Source of the DNA: Zychaea mexicana | Lineage: Eukaryota; Mucoromycota; Mucoromycetes; Mucorales; Lichtheimiaceae | Length of the DNA: 45,217 nucleotides | Reading direction: 5' to 3' | Assembly (NCBI RefSeq): GCF_025766255.1 | Contig: NW_026516875.1 | Location: forward strand, 1 to 45,217 | Shown here: positions 1 through 11,748 of the stretch, piece after piece | How the letters are laid out: each line of letters begins with the position of its first letter | Position numbering within the stretch: the first letter of the stretch is position 1 | The notes under the pieces: generated by a model | Seen by the model: only the letters and a program-made list of their open reading frames with translations | What the model was told of the DNA's origin: nothing | Databases searched by the model: none | Program-made: the position numbers and the translations under genes

Positions 1-1925
1 GCTACTGGTTGTAAATTGACCATCTCAACGGCTGTTTACACGAGCATCGCAATGGCTGGTTACTGCATAGAAATATAGCACACATGCTGTTTGGGTTATT
101 GAATATGGAAAGGATGTTATAACGAGGCGATCGTGTAATAAACGAGTGTCGTACTGTACCGTATTTTATTTTTTGAGCTTCTGTCCATTTCCCGATTGGG
201 CTTCAAGAGCAAGTTGTTTACTCGTTGGTCGGAGGTGCTTGTTTGGCGTAGATGTTTGCCTATTGGAAGGAGTACTTCTTAACAGCACCGCTCTTGTTTT
301 GACGTGCGGTTAAATAAAATCGGACCTTACTAGTAGTACCAGAGTGATGTTGGTATCCCAGCTCTCTGACATGAAAGGCATACTTTTAAAAACTTGCCAC
401 TTTGGTTGTTGCTCAGCAACAGCTTTGACAAAATTTTAAAATCGCCTACTATAGTATCAATAGTAGCTTATTGTAATCTCAAGATGATGCTTGATACAGA
501 GGTAACATATCAAATGCTTACTCTCAAGTGCCGCACGATTGCAATATGTGTCCCTTGGTTTAGTAACAGTTTCTTTAGGGACTGCTGCTGTACTGTCTTG
601 TGTAAGGGGTTTGAAAGGCAAACACACTGTTCTAAGCTAGAAGCGATCAAACAGGCTATATAGTATCCGTAGCTGATAGATGTAGATTAGCTGCCGACTG
701 CTGTTTTTTGTATATGTTGTCAAATGATGTTAAATACACGTAAAGGTGTATGTCACTTAGTTACTCGACAGCGGAAAAAAAGTAAAAAAAAAGGTAGCGC
801 TCCGGAAGTCAAAAGCTAGCTTGAAAACTAATAACAAACGACTAGATACGACCGTTACGATCAACAGACCCACCCATTACTGCTGAAAGTGCTGGCGCTG
901 TGTAGCGGTGATTGAAACTTGGCGTGAGTGCAGGACTCAAGAGCTGTCAGCAAAGTATCACTGATCAATGTTGATCTTATCGGGTGTTTTTCATGCAACT
1001 ATGCTTAAACAATGACGTTCTCTGCTCCTTCATCGCATACAGTGTATCACCTGGTAGTGTGTCATAATGGTTGAAGCCATATAGTAATAAACCTGGAAAT
1101 CTTCAAGACACAGAAGTGTCTGTACTAGAGATAGACTTTCCGTGTAGAAGCTGCAGTTGCAGTAACGAATAAATTTGCGTCTGGGTTGTATGACCAACAA
1201 GGTATGCTTGATGACGTTGTTGTAGCCAAAATAAACAAAACAGCGGCTGTTTTGACGGTTAGTTGTTTGTTATTGGGTAACACACAACCTCGAGTGGGAT
1301 GGTTCGACTACTTCTCCGACATGACTTGGTATAACAAACAAAAGAAACACAGCAAAGCAAACAAAAAGGGCGTTGTAAATGATGATGATGGTCGTGATGG
1401 CTTGGTTGTCCAGGGGATTGGACTACTTTACGCTTTCTCAAAAAGTCGGGCATAGCAACAACATCAGTAAATGGCCATCCCAGGAGCGTCATCGTGGATC
1501 ATACAAAAATATCAAGTGGAAAGAACGTACAACCCTGTTTTTTAATAATAATTGGTCCCCGTCAATGTCCAGTCCGAGTAGCAGGAAAAGAAGGTCAGCT
1601 TTGAATGCCGACCTAAAATTGCTTAAGAAAAAAAAACCCTTTCTCACTTTTATACACACACACACACAAAAAAAGTTTTCCCTGTTCAAACACGCCTTAC
1701 AAGAGCAAGAAAAGGAGAAGGGGTTAGCCGATCGTATTTCTATATACACCAACTCAACGCGATCGCAAAACACGAAAAAACAAAGCACTAAATACGACGA
1801 CGGCACACGCGTGCGCTCTCTCTTCCTCTCTCTCTTTTTCTTACTTAAACAACCATAAAGAAAAAAAAAACGAAACCAACGATCTCGGGTGTGGGAGAGG
1901 TTTTCTTTTTAAGCGCAATTGGTCG
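1..1925. other. Intergenic region left of the PHD-finger gene
   Basis: I see no convincing gene here. The open frames are short, lack recognisable motifs and do not join across plausible splice sites. The last 130 bases are rich in CT and A runs, as expected for a fungal promoter and 5' leader of the gene that starts at 1926. The left edge may hold the end of a gene outside the window, but nothing in the sequence proves it. Confidence 0.6.
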
Positions 1926-4581
1926 ATGAAAAAAAGAGACAACACAACAACAACAACTACTACTTTATCCGACTCTGATATATCGTTGCAATTGTCTGAT
2001 GCGTCACCGTTATCGTCTGATTCTTTCAGCGAAGAGGACGAACATTATGCTCATCGACGATTTCCGGATATGAAGGATAGCAAAAAAAAGATCAGCAACA
2101 AGAGCAACCGTAAAACTCTTAGCAACAAAAGCAGTAAAAAGAAAAAGAAAGAAATCGAGCAAGAACAGTATTGTATTTGTCGTAAAGGATATGACGGCAA
2201 CGAATTTATGATTGCTTGCGACGCTTGTCAAGGTATTCAAATTAGGGCTTCCCTCTTCACAGAGCCCATGGTTTTGTCTCTCTCTCTCAACTCACCCTGC
2301 TATCCACATCTAATATAGAATGGTTCCACGGACAATGTGTTGGTGTCCAGCCAAAGACAGTGACGGACCAGTACTTTTGTGATGCATGTACAGCCAAGCA
2401 AGAAGCCGAGGCTAGAGCAGCCAAAGAAGCAGCTGAGGCCGAAGCACGGAGAGCAGCAGCAGCCGAAGCCAAAGCGGCAGCAGAAGCGGCAGCGGCCAAG
2501 GCGGCTGCAGAGGCAGCAGCAGCAGCAGCAACAACAGAAAAGAAAGGACGCAAGGGCAAAGGTTTGTTACAGTAAATGTGGCGTTTGAAGAATTGGGGAA
2601 GTAACGTCTTTTTTTTTTCTCTACAGGTCGGAATAAAAAAGGACGACGGAAAAAGGAACAACCTGTCAAATTACCCGAGGTACGGATATCTCTGTCACAT
2701 GAGGAAGAGGATCTCGATGACATTTGTCCGGTGTGCGACACAGAATGTACTTGTGGAGCAGCAACAGCAACAACAACAACAACAACAACAACAGCAGCAG
2801 CAGCAGCGCCTGAAGCAGTTGCAATTGATATCACCATGGACGAAGACGATGTCGACATTGACGCCAACCTCATCAATAACGAAACGCCAGTAGCCACAGA
2901 TGTATGGCAAGTGGCAGAAGAGAAAGCAGCAAAAGCAGCAGTAGCAGCGGATGATCAAAAGGTGGTTGTTGTTGAAGGATTTGAAGAAGAACATCCAATA
3001 GAAACCAACAAGAAAGGCCGAAGGAAACCGAAAAAGAAGAAACCTACCACGTCTTTGAAAACAGCGCCACCGCCACCGCCACCTATTATCCATGACGACG
3101 TTGATGATGATCAAGATGCAGCGATCGATGACGACGACGACATGGATTCGCTCATTTTGCTATCCGACAGTCGAACTGATATCGAGAGCAGGACCACAGG
3201 CTCGTGCAATTCGAGCATCCATATTGACTCGGGTGACGACGAGGATATCGAAAGGATCGAAGAACGAGCCATCATTGAAGAATTGGAGGTGCATGACGAT
3301 GAAGAAGAGGATGATGACGATGACGAAGAAGATAGCGATGATGATAGTGACGACGAAGCGTATTATTACTATGCCGAGGAAGATAGCAACGATATCCATT
3401 ATGTCCAACAAGAAAGCGATACTGGTGAAATGGAAGACCAAGCGTATCCCATTACCGTATACCATGGTTGGAACTCATCTGACGAAGAAAGTGACGATGA
3501 AGACGACTACGAGCTCCATCATAATCATCATCATCATCATCATTACCATCATGTGGAAGATGACGATGGCAACGACGACGACGACGAAGAAGAAGAAGCT
3601 GTGATGATGGATACGAGTGCGGTTGGAGGGGGACAAGCTGCAACTGACGACAATGGTGTGCTGTTTGACAGCATTGCAGCAGCATTCATGCAGATACTCG
3701 CACCATTAACAGACAGTAACCATGTGGATTTGAACGCGCTTGGGTTAAGCACCGAGGATGTGGCAGTCGGTCGACGACCCTCGTTACCTAGCAGTGCCGT
3801 TTCTGCACATCATCAAGGGGGCGGTGGATCACACGCCACTACAGGTGCGGACGCGTTTGAAGCGTTAGGAGCATTGTCGGCGATGCCTTTTCAACAACAA
3901 CAACAACAACAACAACAACAGTTATCATCGACGACGACGACAACGACACCGCATTTGAAGACTGTCAAGGAAGAGGATGAAGAAGCAACAGGTCAAGAAG
4001 AGGATACCGCTCACAATATAGCAGCAGCAGGAGAAGATCCATTGTCAGCCCTTGCCACTGTCGCGGCAGCTGCATTAACACAGCAAAGTTTTCAAGAACA
4101 GTTATTGGATCTTGTTGCAGCAGCAACAGCGACTACGTCAAACTCATCTTCCTCGGCGCCATCAACGCCGTTGCTTCATCAACAAGATGCTTCGAACCAC
4201 GATAACAACAATGATGATAGTAGTAGTAATAGCAGCAGCCATCATAAACGTAGTGCAACAACACCAATGACCTCGTCTCTCGAGCAGCATACGAAAAAGC
4301 GACGGGTATCGAATGCAACAAGCAGTTCGAGTTCCTCGGCATCGCCGTTGTCAATAGAAGCAGCAGCAGCAGCAGCAAATAGCAATGAACCGGTATCGAT
4401 GGATGAGCTAGTAGACACGTCGCAATTATACACACAGTCCTCGTCCAGGTCACCATCGCCTGAAGAAGATGCTGACGAACTAGATACCCGATTATCCCGT
4501 GACCTGTCTCGTTGGCAGCGTGTCCCCATCGGTGCATTCCGTTTAATGCGATCCAAAAACAAACTCTGGCTGGAACGCTAA
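1926..4581 (+). CDS. PHD-finger nuclear protein, 3 exons, about 834 aa
   Basis: Exons 1926-2232, 2319-2561 and 2627-4581, joined in frame by introns of 86 and 65 bp. The N-terminus is Ser/Asp-rich with a Lys-rich stretch (nuclear-type). A PHD finger lies at about residues 81-131, starting YCICRKGYDG and continuing DACQEWFH across the first intron to YFCDAC; this is the C4HC3 pattern. An aromatic before the first Cys and the Trp before the His match PHD fingers that read methylated H3K4, so a chromatin-reader role is likely by family. Next come an Ala/Glu-rich helical segment, a basic patch, a small cysteine cluster (CPVCDTECTC), long acidic and His runs, polyQ and Ser-rich tracts. The protein ends with a distinctive block (SRWQRVPIGAFRLMRS) just before the stop. 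Fungal Spp1, Cti6 or Bye1 are possible relatives; I cannot choose between them. Confidence 0.8.
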
Positions 4582-4931
4582 CTTTGTAAGAAAGAAGAAG
4601 AAAAAGTGGTAGATCATTCTTTTTCTTCCCACCCCACCCCCTCCCCAATCCTCCCTTCCCCTTCCTTGACGTATTACTACTACTACTACTACTACTAACA
4701 CTTTTTAGCGCATATTTACACATCATGACATTCCATTTAAATACTCCACACTCACATCCTATATATAAACCACAATGCATCCCATACTTCCACTCTCAAA
4801 AAGAAAACACTTTGTACAGAAAAAAAAAGTTATTATCGTTGTAGTTGTTGTTGCTGTTGTTGTACATTACATCGTTCTTTTTTATGCATTTTTCACACCA
4901 AACAAAATAAAAAAAAATCTCGCATTTTCCT
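4582..4931. other. Convergent 3' region between PHD gene and PET100-like gene
   Basis: Both flanking genes end here. The stretch holds a run of about eight TAC triplets near 4675, (GTT)n tracts, and A-rich and AATAAA-like sequences. I see no further gene. Confidence 0.5.
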
Positions 4932-5471
4932 TCAATCCTGTTGATTCTGTTGTTGTTGTTGTTGTTGTTGTTGTTGCTGTTCCCGATACTTTCTCCATCG
5001 TTCTTCTCGTTCTGCTTTCATTGTTACTAATGCATCTTTCACTTCGTCCGAGGTGGTTGGAGGTTTCTACAAGTAATATTTAATCTCGTTAACCTTTTTT
5101 TTTTGTTCTCTCTCTCTCTCTCCCGCATACCGTTATGCATATACAGTTAAGGTTTCCAACTTACGGTGGTCGTTTCATAATCGGGCCAGAACTTGATACC
5201 TTTCACATTTCTATCGTAAAAGTCAGGTCCACCAAAGTAGAGCATGACGCCTACGGGGAAAAATACATAGAATCCAAACTTGTGCACATTTAAAAAAAAA
5301 GAGTTGCCGTCATTAGTTTTTTGATATAAAGTTCATTCAAACTGGTCTTGATGGTTTTCAAAGAGGGGAGCCGCCAAACATATAAAGTGTTTCAGCTGCG
5401 TAGAATATGTATCATTAAAGCTCATGGGTGCACAACATTACCTTTACGACTTCTAATCGAGGTCCTCCCAT
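4932..5471 (-). CDS. PET100: Pet100-like cytochrome c oxidase assembly factor, 3 exons, about 92 aa
   Basis: Minus-strand exons 5471-5442, 5278-5165 and 5066-4932, all joined in phase 0. The exons are 10, 38 and 44 codons, so no long open frame exists and the gene is easy to miss. The start is MGGPRLEVVK, followed by FGFYVFFPVGVMLYFGGPDF: a short N-terminus, one membrane segment, then the Gly-x-Pro-Asp-Phe/Trp-Tyr turn typical of fungal Pet100. The remainder carries a tryptophan (FWPDYE), a KPP turn, a charged helix (KAEREERWRKYRE) and a polyQ tail. Family knowledge: Pet100 sits in the mitochondrial inner membrane and helps assemble complex IV. Donors are GTAATG and GTAAGT, and acceptors are CAAG and GTAG. 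It shares a 191-bp divergent promoter with SNU66. Confidence 0.85.
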
Positions 5472-5662
5472 CTTATATGCTATTTTGTTTAAAAAGCCAC
5501 TGTTTCCCCCAAGCAGGGAGCTTTATGGCAAAGACACCAAAAGGATTACACCGCAGCCCAGCCTTCCTCATTCAAGTGCCGCCAGTCGATTTCCAAGAGG
5601 TTCGAGCACACACTTGGTTTCTACTCTTGGTTTTTTTCCCTTGTGTATTAAAACTGTACTAA
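5472..5662. promoter_or_regulatory. Divergent promoter of PET100-like and SNU66
   Basis: Only 191 bp separate the two start codons, which point away from each other, so the segment must hold both promoters. It is mixed in composition with a pyrimidine-rich stretch before the SNU66 start. No clear TATA box was identified. Confidence 0.55.
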
Positions 5663-8134
5663 ATGGCTGAATCGATCTCACTGGAAGAGACCAAGTATGT
5701 TCAAATTATGCTTAACTCCACCTACTATGAAAATAACATGACTAAATGGCATCTTCTTCAACTTATAATAGTGCATTACGAGCCAAATTAGGTCTCCCTG
5801 CTCTAGGCGGCGGTGCCGGCGACGGTGATGCCGAAGAAGGAGAGGAGCAATCTGTCGATCGTGACAAAGAAGCCTACGAAAACTATCAAAAACAAAAAGA
5901 AGAAGAAGAAAAGCAAAAGAAAGCCGAAGAAATTAAGGCACGAATTGAAAAGTAAGCATTGCTCCCTTGTTTTCTTAATAAAAGTGTACGCAGAAATTAG
6001 AGAGAGAAATACTCAACGTATATGGATTCCCTTTTTTCATAAAAACAGATCCAAAAATCGAAAAAAAAATTTGGAAAAACTCAAAGGCAAAGGTCTGGGC
6101 GAAGTCGACAATGACGAAAATGACGATAGTGCACTAAGTTGGATTCGCAAATCACGAAAACGAGAAAAAGAATTGGCGGAACGACGAGCACGAGAACAAG
6201 CCGAGATGGACGATGCTTTTGCTACCTCCAGCAACAACGGCGCTACTCGGAGCAAACGAAAATCGACAGCAAACAACAATTATGATGCTGACGCGCTGTC
6301 TGGATTAAAAGTGGCTCACGACGTGTCTGAGTTCGCAGAAGGTGGCGAGACGATTTTGACGTTAAAAGACCGTGGTATTCTGGACGACGATCACGATGAA
6401 AACGATCCACAAGAGGCGGTCGATGAATTATCCAATGTCAATTTAGAAGACAAGGAACGGCTGCAAAAGAATTTGGAAAACAAGAAAAAGAAGCCAGGCT
6501 ACAATCCATATGACGACGAAGAGTTTATTCTTGGAGGCAAGAAAAAGAGTTTATTGCCACACTATGATGAGCAAACTGGACCTCAAGGATTCCAGATTGG
6601 TGAACAAGGACGGATTCTAAGCGAACAAGCTCAAGAAAAACAACAAGAGCAGAGCGTTTCTGAAAAACTCAAGGCACAGACCCTGTCGTATCAAAAGATG
6701 CAGGAAATCAAGGACTATTATACCCAAGACGAAGTCAATCTCAGTTTCAAGAAGCCGAAAAAGAAGAAAAAGAGCAAGTTGCGCAATAAACGAACCAAGC
6801 AGCCGGAAGACGAAGAAGATGAAACTTTAGCTAGTACTACTAGCACAACCACTGAGCAACCGTCCAAAGCATCATCAACAACGGCAAAACCAAAAACAAT
6901 AGACACGGATACCAGTTTTGTGGACGACGACGATCTTCAGATGGCATTATCACGAACACGACGTGCTGTCAACCGCCAACGAGAAAAGAAATCGAAAAAG
7001 ATGACACCGGAGGAAATCGCACGATCCATTGTTGCAGAACGAGGTTATCAGCAAGGCGATGATGGACAAGAGGGAGGAGGAGGAGGCGATAACGAAGATG
7101 GCGGATTGGTGCTTTCGGAAATGACCGAATTTGTGAATTCGATTGGTACGGAAGGCGTATTTACGCCACGCGAGCCAGCACGGTCTGTACGAGAAGCCCA
7201 GGCAGTAGCAGAAAAGGCAGCAAGTGAATCGCCAGCTGCGCCGATGCAAGGAACTGAAGAAGCGGTGACTGCCACGACGCTACAAGACGTTCCTGAAGAA
7301 GAAGAAGAATCAACACAGCAATCCATGACGAAAAAAGATGCGGAAGAAGTAAAAGAAGAAGAAGAAGAAGAAGCATCGACCGCCATCATGGAAGAACCGC
7401 TTGTGAGCAAGGGTATGGCAGCGACCTTGTCGCTGTTGAGCCAGAAGGGATTTGTTGCCAAGGCTACGGAAGAACAGCTGAAGCGGGACCGAGACCAGGC
7501 GTCACGGATGCGATGGATTGCGGAGCAAAAGAAGAAAGACGTCCAACGGGAACGCGAACGCGAGCAAGAGAAACAACGACAACGCGAGCGCGATCGGGAG
7601 TATCGCGGCAGCAATATGCAGCAACGAGGAGGCGCGGACCGAGAACGGGCCAGAGAACGCGAGCGCGAGCGCGAACGCGAAAAGGAACTTGAAGAACGCG
7701 AGGCGATGCGAGAATTTGAAAAACGAATGGAAGAATACAAGCCGGATGTCAAACTCGAATATTACGATGAACACGGCCATCAGATGAACACCAAGGAAGC
7801 GTTCCGGTTCATGTCGCACAAGTTCCACGGCAAGACGTCGGGCAAGACCAAGACGGAGAAGCGGATGGCCAAGTTGGAGGAAGAACTGAAACTCAACATG
7901 ATGAGCAATAACGACACACCTTTGAATTTGGCGACCAAACTTTTGGAACGACAGCAGCGGACGGGAAATGCACATGTTGTTTTGAGTGTGGGTAATCGCG
8001 GTGTGGCAGCGCCTACTGATCCAGAACTTGCTGCTGGTGCTTCATCATCCACATCCTCTACAGGAAAACGTGCACGAGCTATGAGTGAGGATGATGATGA
8101 CGTTGATGTACCAAGTGACAAAAAGAGAAAATAA
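5663..8134 (+). CDS. SNU66: Snu66/SART1, U4/U6.U5 tri-snRNP protein, 3 exons, about 765 aa
   Basis: Exons 5663-5694, 5772-5951 and 6049-8134. The start was chosen because the first exon (MAESISLEETN) splices in frame onto ALRAKLGLPAL, restoring the family's N-terminal LSxEETNxLRxKLGLxPL motif. The Met at 5746 lies inside intron 1 and is not the start. Lys/Glu-rich coiled-coil stretches follow, then NPYDDEEF and a long charged middle with RE/ER repeats (about residues 580-650). The C-terminus carries the SART1 signature (TKEAFRFMSHKFHGKTSGK, then SNNDTPL). Family role: a spliceosome tri-snRNP component bound through the U5 side and needed for pre-mRNA splicing in the nucleus. Length is close to metazoan SART1 (about 800 aa). 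Confidence 0.92.
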
Positions 8135-8233
8135 AAGCTGTCTGATGAGGAATTTTTATTCTGTTGTGGAAAACGTTGTGGGTATAATCAGTCATATTGT
8201 GAAACAGTAGAGAGAGGTGGGAACAGCACACTA

Positions 8234-10330
8234 CTACAGTTGGCTAGAGGAGAAGGATGTTGATGTAGTGCTAAGGGGTGAGGTCAAAGGAGCTAAAAGT
8301 GTGTGTTCGCCACTAGGAGGTGGACTTTGTCCGGTTTCTGAAAGAGTTCTTCTGTTGTCGTCATGAGGAATATGGATAGCGACTGACTGTTGTTGTTGAT
8401 GGTCTGAATCATCATCATCATCATCATCATCATCGCCAGTTCGCAACGCTCCAGACATGGAAGGACCATCATCACCGTTGTCTTGTTTCTCTTTGTTAAT
8501 GAGAGAAAGCAACCAATGCATAAAGGATGCGAATTGGGGATGGCGGTACGGTATATAGGCCTTTGTTGTGTCCGGATGGTCATACGTGATGATCGGACTG
8601 CTTGGTGGACCACCACCGCCGCCTTTTCTATCTTTACGTTCGAGTCGATGTGCGTCTGTTGCGGAAAGTCGATATATAAAGCTTGCGTCGAGGGCGGGAC
8701 TCGGGCATGTGCTGTATGTGGCGCGAGAAGCAGCGGATGGACTCGTGCTTTGCAAAATACATGGAGGGATATTAACACAACGTACGGGTATCATTCGGAA
8801 ATCGTTTGGTTGTAGTGGCAACTGCTGTTGTTGTGGTTGAAACAAGGATTTTTCTCGTCTGTTCATTTCTTGCGGCTGTTGCTCCTGTACTTGTTGTTGT
8901 TGTTGTTGATCTGTTATATCGTAATCATCTTGCTCTACTGACAATGTTGTCGTTGTCGTCGCTGTTTCTTGCTGTTGGCAAATAGTGCAATTGCTTATCA
9001 ATGCGTCAAGAAGAACTCGGTTACTGCTGCTATTCGCATCGTTAGCGTCATGCAGTTTGACGACCTTGAGACATTGATATTCATTCACATAGTATTGATA
9101 TCGCTTTTTGTATTCCTCAGACAGTATATGAGTGACGGTAGGATCTGTAAAGAATACGATTGTAATATACACGCCTATAAATGTATGGACGGTTACTATC
9201 TGTGTGTGTGTGTGTACACCCTTTGTTTCTTGAGAGTAATCGTTACCTTCCAAGCAGCTAAAGACAGTTCCAAACATGGCCAGCTCGTAAGACGACTTTC
9301 TGTTGTTCCGGAACACCAGTAACTGAGCGATAAAGCCCCATATATTAGCAATGAACGGTACTACAGTTATTATTGTAAAAAAAATAATAATCAGTCCAGT
9401 CTCTCTATCCGAAGCAAGTGCTTAGTATCCTTTCCTATAGAACTTACTAAGTGGATATAAGATACAACGCAATAATACACGGGCAATGATTGCAGATTGA
9501 TGTCTTCGCTGAACGGGCTCGCGTCTGAGGATTTTGCCAAACTTGGTATGCTGTTCTCGCACCAACTTGATCGTTGCTATGACTGAGCAACCAAAGGCAA
9601 TAACAACGAGGAACATAAGAAAGGAATAGTGGTCAATCTATAAAAGATGTATTAACGCACACTTTTTCTCCCTTTCTCTAGTCTTGTATATTCTTTGGGG
9701 CCTTACCCAAACAGCGTCTCCACATCGACTGCTTTCATAAAATATATTAAACCTATGTCGCGTGAAACGATTCAATTTTAGACGTCCGGTGGAGCAGATG
9801 TTTTTAAAGGGAAAAAAAGGCTTTACTTACCAGCAAGAGGAATGGCCCCCGGCGCTAACACACGGGTGTTGTGCCACATAGGTGGGAAACACGATGGAAC
9901 ACAAGCAGTAAAGCAGAATAAACGAAAAATAAAAAAGCTGGAGACGACGTTTGCTTGTCCTGTTGAAGTTCAAGACAAAGACAATGAGCAAGTTGATGCC
10001 GACGATGGTCAAGAACCCGGTGCCGAGTATGCCAAAAAACTGCAGGGCGACACCAGAAGAAAGACAAAAGCGTGAAGCATCGTCGATCGCAACGACGGCG
10101 ATGTTCAATATGGCCACAACCACGTTGGCAAAGCTGGCAACCCACACACAGCGAAGCGAGACGCGGTCGGCTCGTGATCGATAGATGAGACGGAGACAGA
10201 CATAAGTGACCGAGGTGATGAAGGATGCAAACAGGGATAAGGAGGAGCATGCGACTGCGGCGGTGCGTAAGCTGATGAATTGCTCATATGTCAGGCCAAG
10301 GTAGGTGTCCTCGTGCGAAAGGTGGTCCAT
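8234..10330 (-). CDS. Seven-transmembrane G-protein-coupled receptor, 5 exons, about 586 aa
   Basis: Minus-strand exons 10330-9831, 9752-9707, 9637-9448, 9360-9247 and 9144-8234 join in frame with GT-AG introns. The first exon starts MDHLSHEDTY and carries four hydrophobic segments. A 46-nt exon supplies the second extracellular loop with a Cys (SSRCGDAVW). The third gives TM5 (FLMFLVVIAFGCSVIATI) and, after a basic loop, TM6, which continues into exon 4 (LYPLIPFIANIWGFIAQ). TM7 is ELAMFGTVFSC. The cytoplasmic tail is about 300 residues, with polyQ, Ser/Pro-rich, poly-Asp and Gly-rich runs. Topology and the TM6 Pro/Asn motif resemble fungal Git3/cAMP-receptor-like receptors that signal nutrients through a G-alpha protein. 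The exact subclass and ligand are unknown. Confidence 0.8.
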
Positions 10331-10792
10331 AACATGGATGACAGAGTGTGTTTTAAGCTGAAAAGAAAAAGAGTAAAGAGGTACCCATGCTTAGAAAGGA
10401 AGGTTTTTTTAAACCATTCACCTTTTACCCTTCTTTATATAGTGGCCCTCTCTCTTTTTATTTTCCTGCAAGGGTTCTCAGTAGCTTTTAACAAAAGCTG
10501 CCAAAACAGAGCAAATGAAATTTTGGTATAAGAAATATGATATGAAGATCTTCGATCTCATAACCCTGGAAAGATCCCGACTAGAAAAGGGTTATGCGGA
10601 ACCAGACATTTTGGCTTTTTTGCCCTAAAATGAAAAATGTTGTCATGCCAACCGTTGCAATTTGATTGGATGAATCAAAGAGGGAGTAATGTATAACCGA
10701 GAGGGTAAGAAAACGCGTTCTTTAATTTTCAACAAGCAACCAAAAAAAAAGGGGGGGAGGGTGTTGCCAAAGATTATCACCAGTACGAAATC
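10331..10792. promoter_or_regulatory. Divergent promoter between receptor gene and SEC11
   Basis: 462 bp between two outward-facing start codons. It contains the 10-bp palindrome GAAGATCTTC at 10544-10553 and a perfect 9-bp inverted repeat (CATAACCCT at 10559-10567, AGGGTTATG at 10588-10596). A G-rich run and A run lie just upstream of SEC11. Function of the palindromes is not known. Confidence 0.5.
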
Positions 10793-10910
10793 ATGTTTGC
10801 AGAATTACGACGCATGAATGCGCGACAGGTAAATAAAAAAGAATGAAACACATTCCCATCGCGTTGATTGTGTGATTGTACTTAAGGCAAAAATTACAAA
10901 TGGTCTTGCA

Positions 10911-10941
<31 letters not shown>

Positions 10942-11748
10942 CCAGATGAGAAGAACTGAATAAACTATTGAAAAAAAAAAAAAAAAAGGTCGCGCTGCAA
11001 GTGATGAACATTTTGACGATTGTGTCGACAGCACTCATGATTTGGAAAGGACTTGCGCTTGCTCTCAACACAGAAAGCCCCATTGTGGTTGTATTAAGGT
11101 AAGTCGAGTTTGTGAGTAGTAGCAACAGTAGTTGGAAAAACTAAAACAATGATTGGATGCTGCTACCAGTGGAAGTATGCGACCTGGGTTTGACCGCGGC
11201 GACTTGCTATTACTGTCGTTGCCACAAAAGGATCCCATCGATGTCAATGATATCTGTGTGTTCAAACTGCCTGGACGTGATGTGCCGATTGTCCATCGGG
11301 TGATCAAGTTACATGACGAGTAAGTTCGACTTGTGTCCCGCTTCTCTACCATCACGAGAAGGTTGTTTCACTCAAAGAAATGGATGTGTTTAGTGCGGCT
11401 ACGGGAAAGCAGATGCTGTTGACCAAAGGTGACAACAACACGAGAGACGACCGTGGATTGTACGACTATAAACAGATGTGGATCCATCGTGAGCACGTCG
11501 TAGGCAAAGTGAAAGGGTAATAATAATAAAAAAAAGAGAGAGAGAGTCGGAACTACGGGCGGGACGGAAGGGATGGGCTTAACAAGCGGGAATGGAAACA
11601 TATAAAACATGTGCTTACGATGTTTATGCGGTTATTTAGATTTGTGCCGTATGTCGGGATGCTGACTATCCTTATGAACGATTATCCTTGGCTCAAGTTT
11701 GCATTACTCGGTGTTATTGGACTGTTTGTTCTTGTCCATCGAGAGTAG
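10793..11748 (+). CDS. SEC11: Sec11, catalytic subunit of ER signal peptidase, 5 exons, about 175 aa
   Basis: Exons 10793-10828, 10989-11098, 11170-11319, 11394-11516 and 11640-11748 give a single frame. A cytosolic N-terminus ([12 protein letters not shown]) precedes one TM segment. The S26B catalytic motifs follow: SGSMRPGF with the nucleophile Ser at about residue 51 (preceding Met), VHRV with His about 91, and KGDNN with the acidic residues around 112-118. A hydrophobic C-terminal segment ([13 protein letters not shown]) closes the protein. Length matches the 167-180 aa of fungal Sec11. Family role: removes signal peptides from secreted and membrane proteins in the ER membrane. Intron 1 is odd: it contains an (AC)n run and its acceptor follows about 17 A residues instead of a pyrimidine tract. 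Confidence 0.93.
10909..10935. repeat. (AC)n microsatellite and poly-A run in SEC11 intron 1
   Basis: About 13 AC units lie inside intron 1 of SEC11. A run of 17 A residues at 10971-10987 follows, immediately before the G of the acceptor. Confidence 0.85.

Noticed and set aside
1379..1858. 159-codon plus-strand frame before the PHD gene
   Set aside because: Composition is leader-like (CT, CA and A runs), with no domain and no splice connection to the PHD gene.
2412..2897. Minus-strand open frames rich in Leu, Ala or Cys opposite the PHD gene
   Set aside because: They are shadows of Ala, Gln and Asp codon repeats on the coding strand.
5746..5955. Met at 5746 as the SNU66 start
   Set aside because: It is within intron 1; the upstream exon restores the family motif.
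7048..7752. Long minus-strand Ser/Arg-rich frame opposite SNU66
   Set aside because: It lies fully inside the SART1 coding exon and only reflects the RE-rich codons read backwards.
8396..8440. Repeated ATC triplets near 8410 as a CRISPR-like or satellite array
   Set aside because: They are the poly-Asp codon run of the receptor tail on the minus strand.
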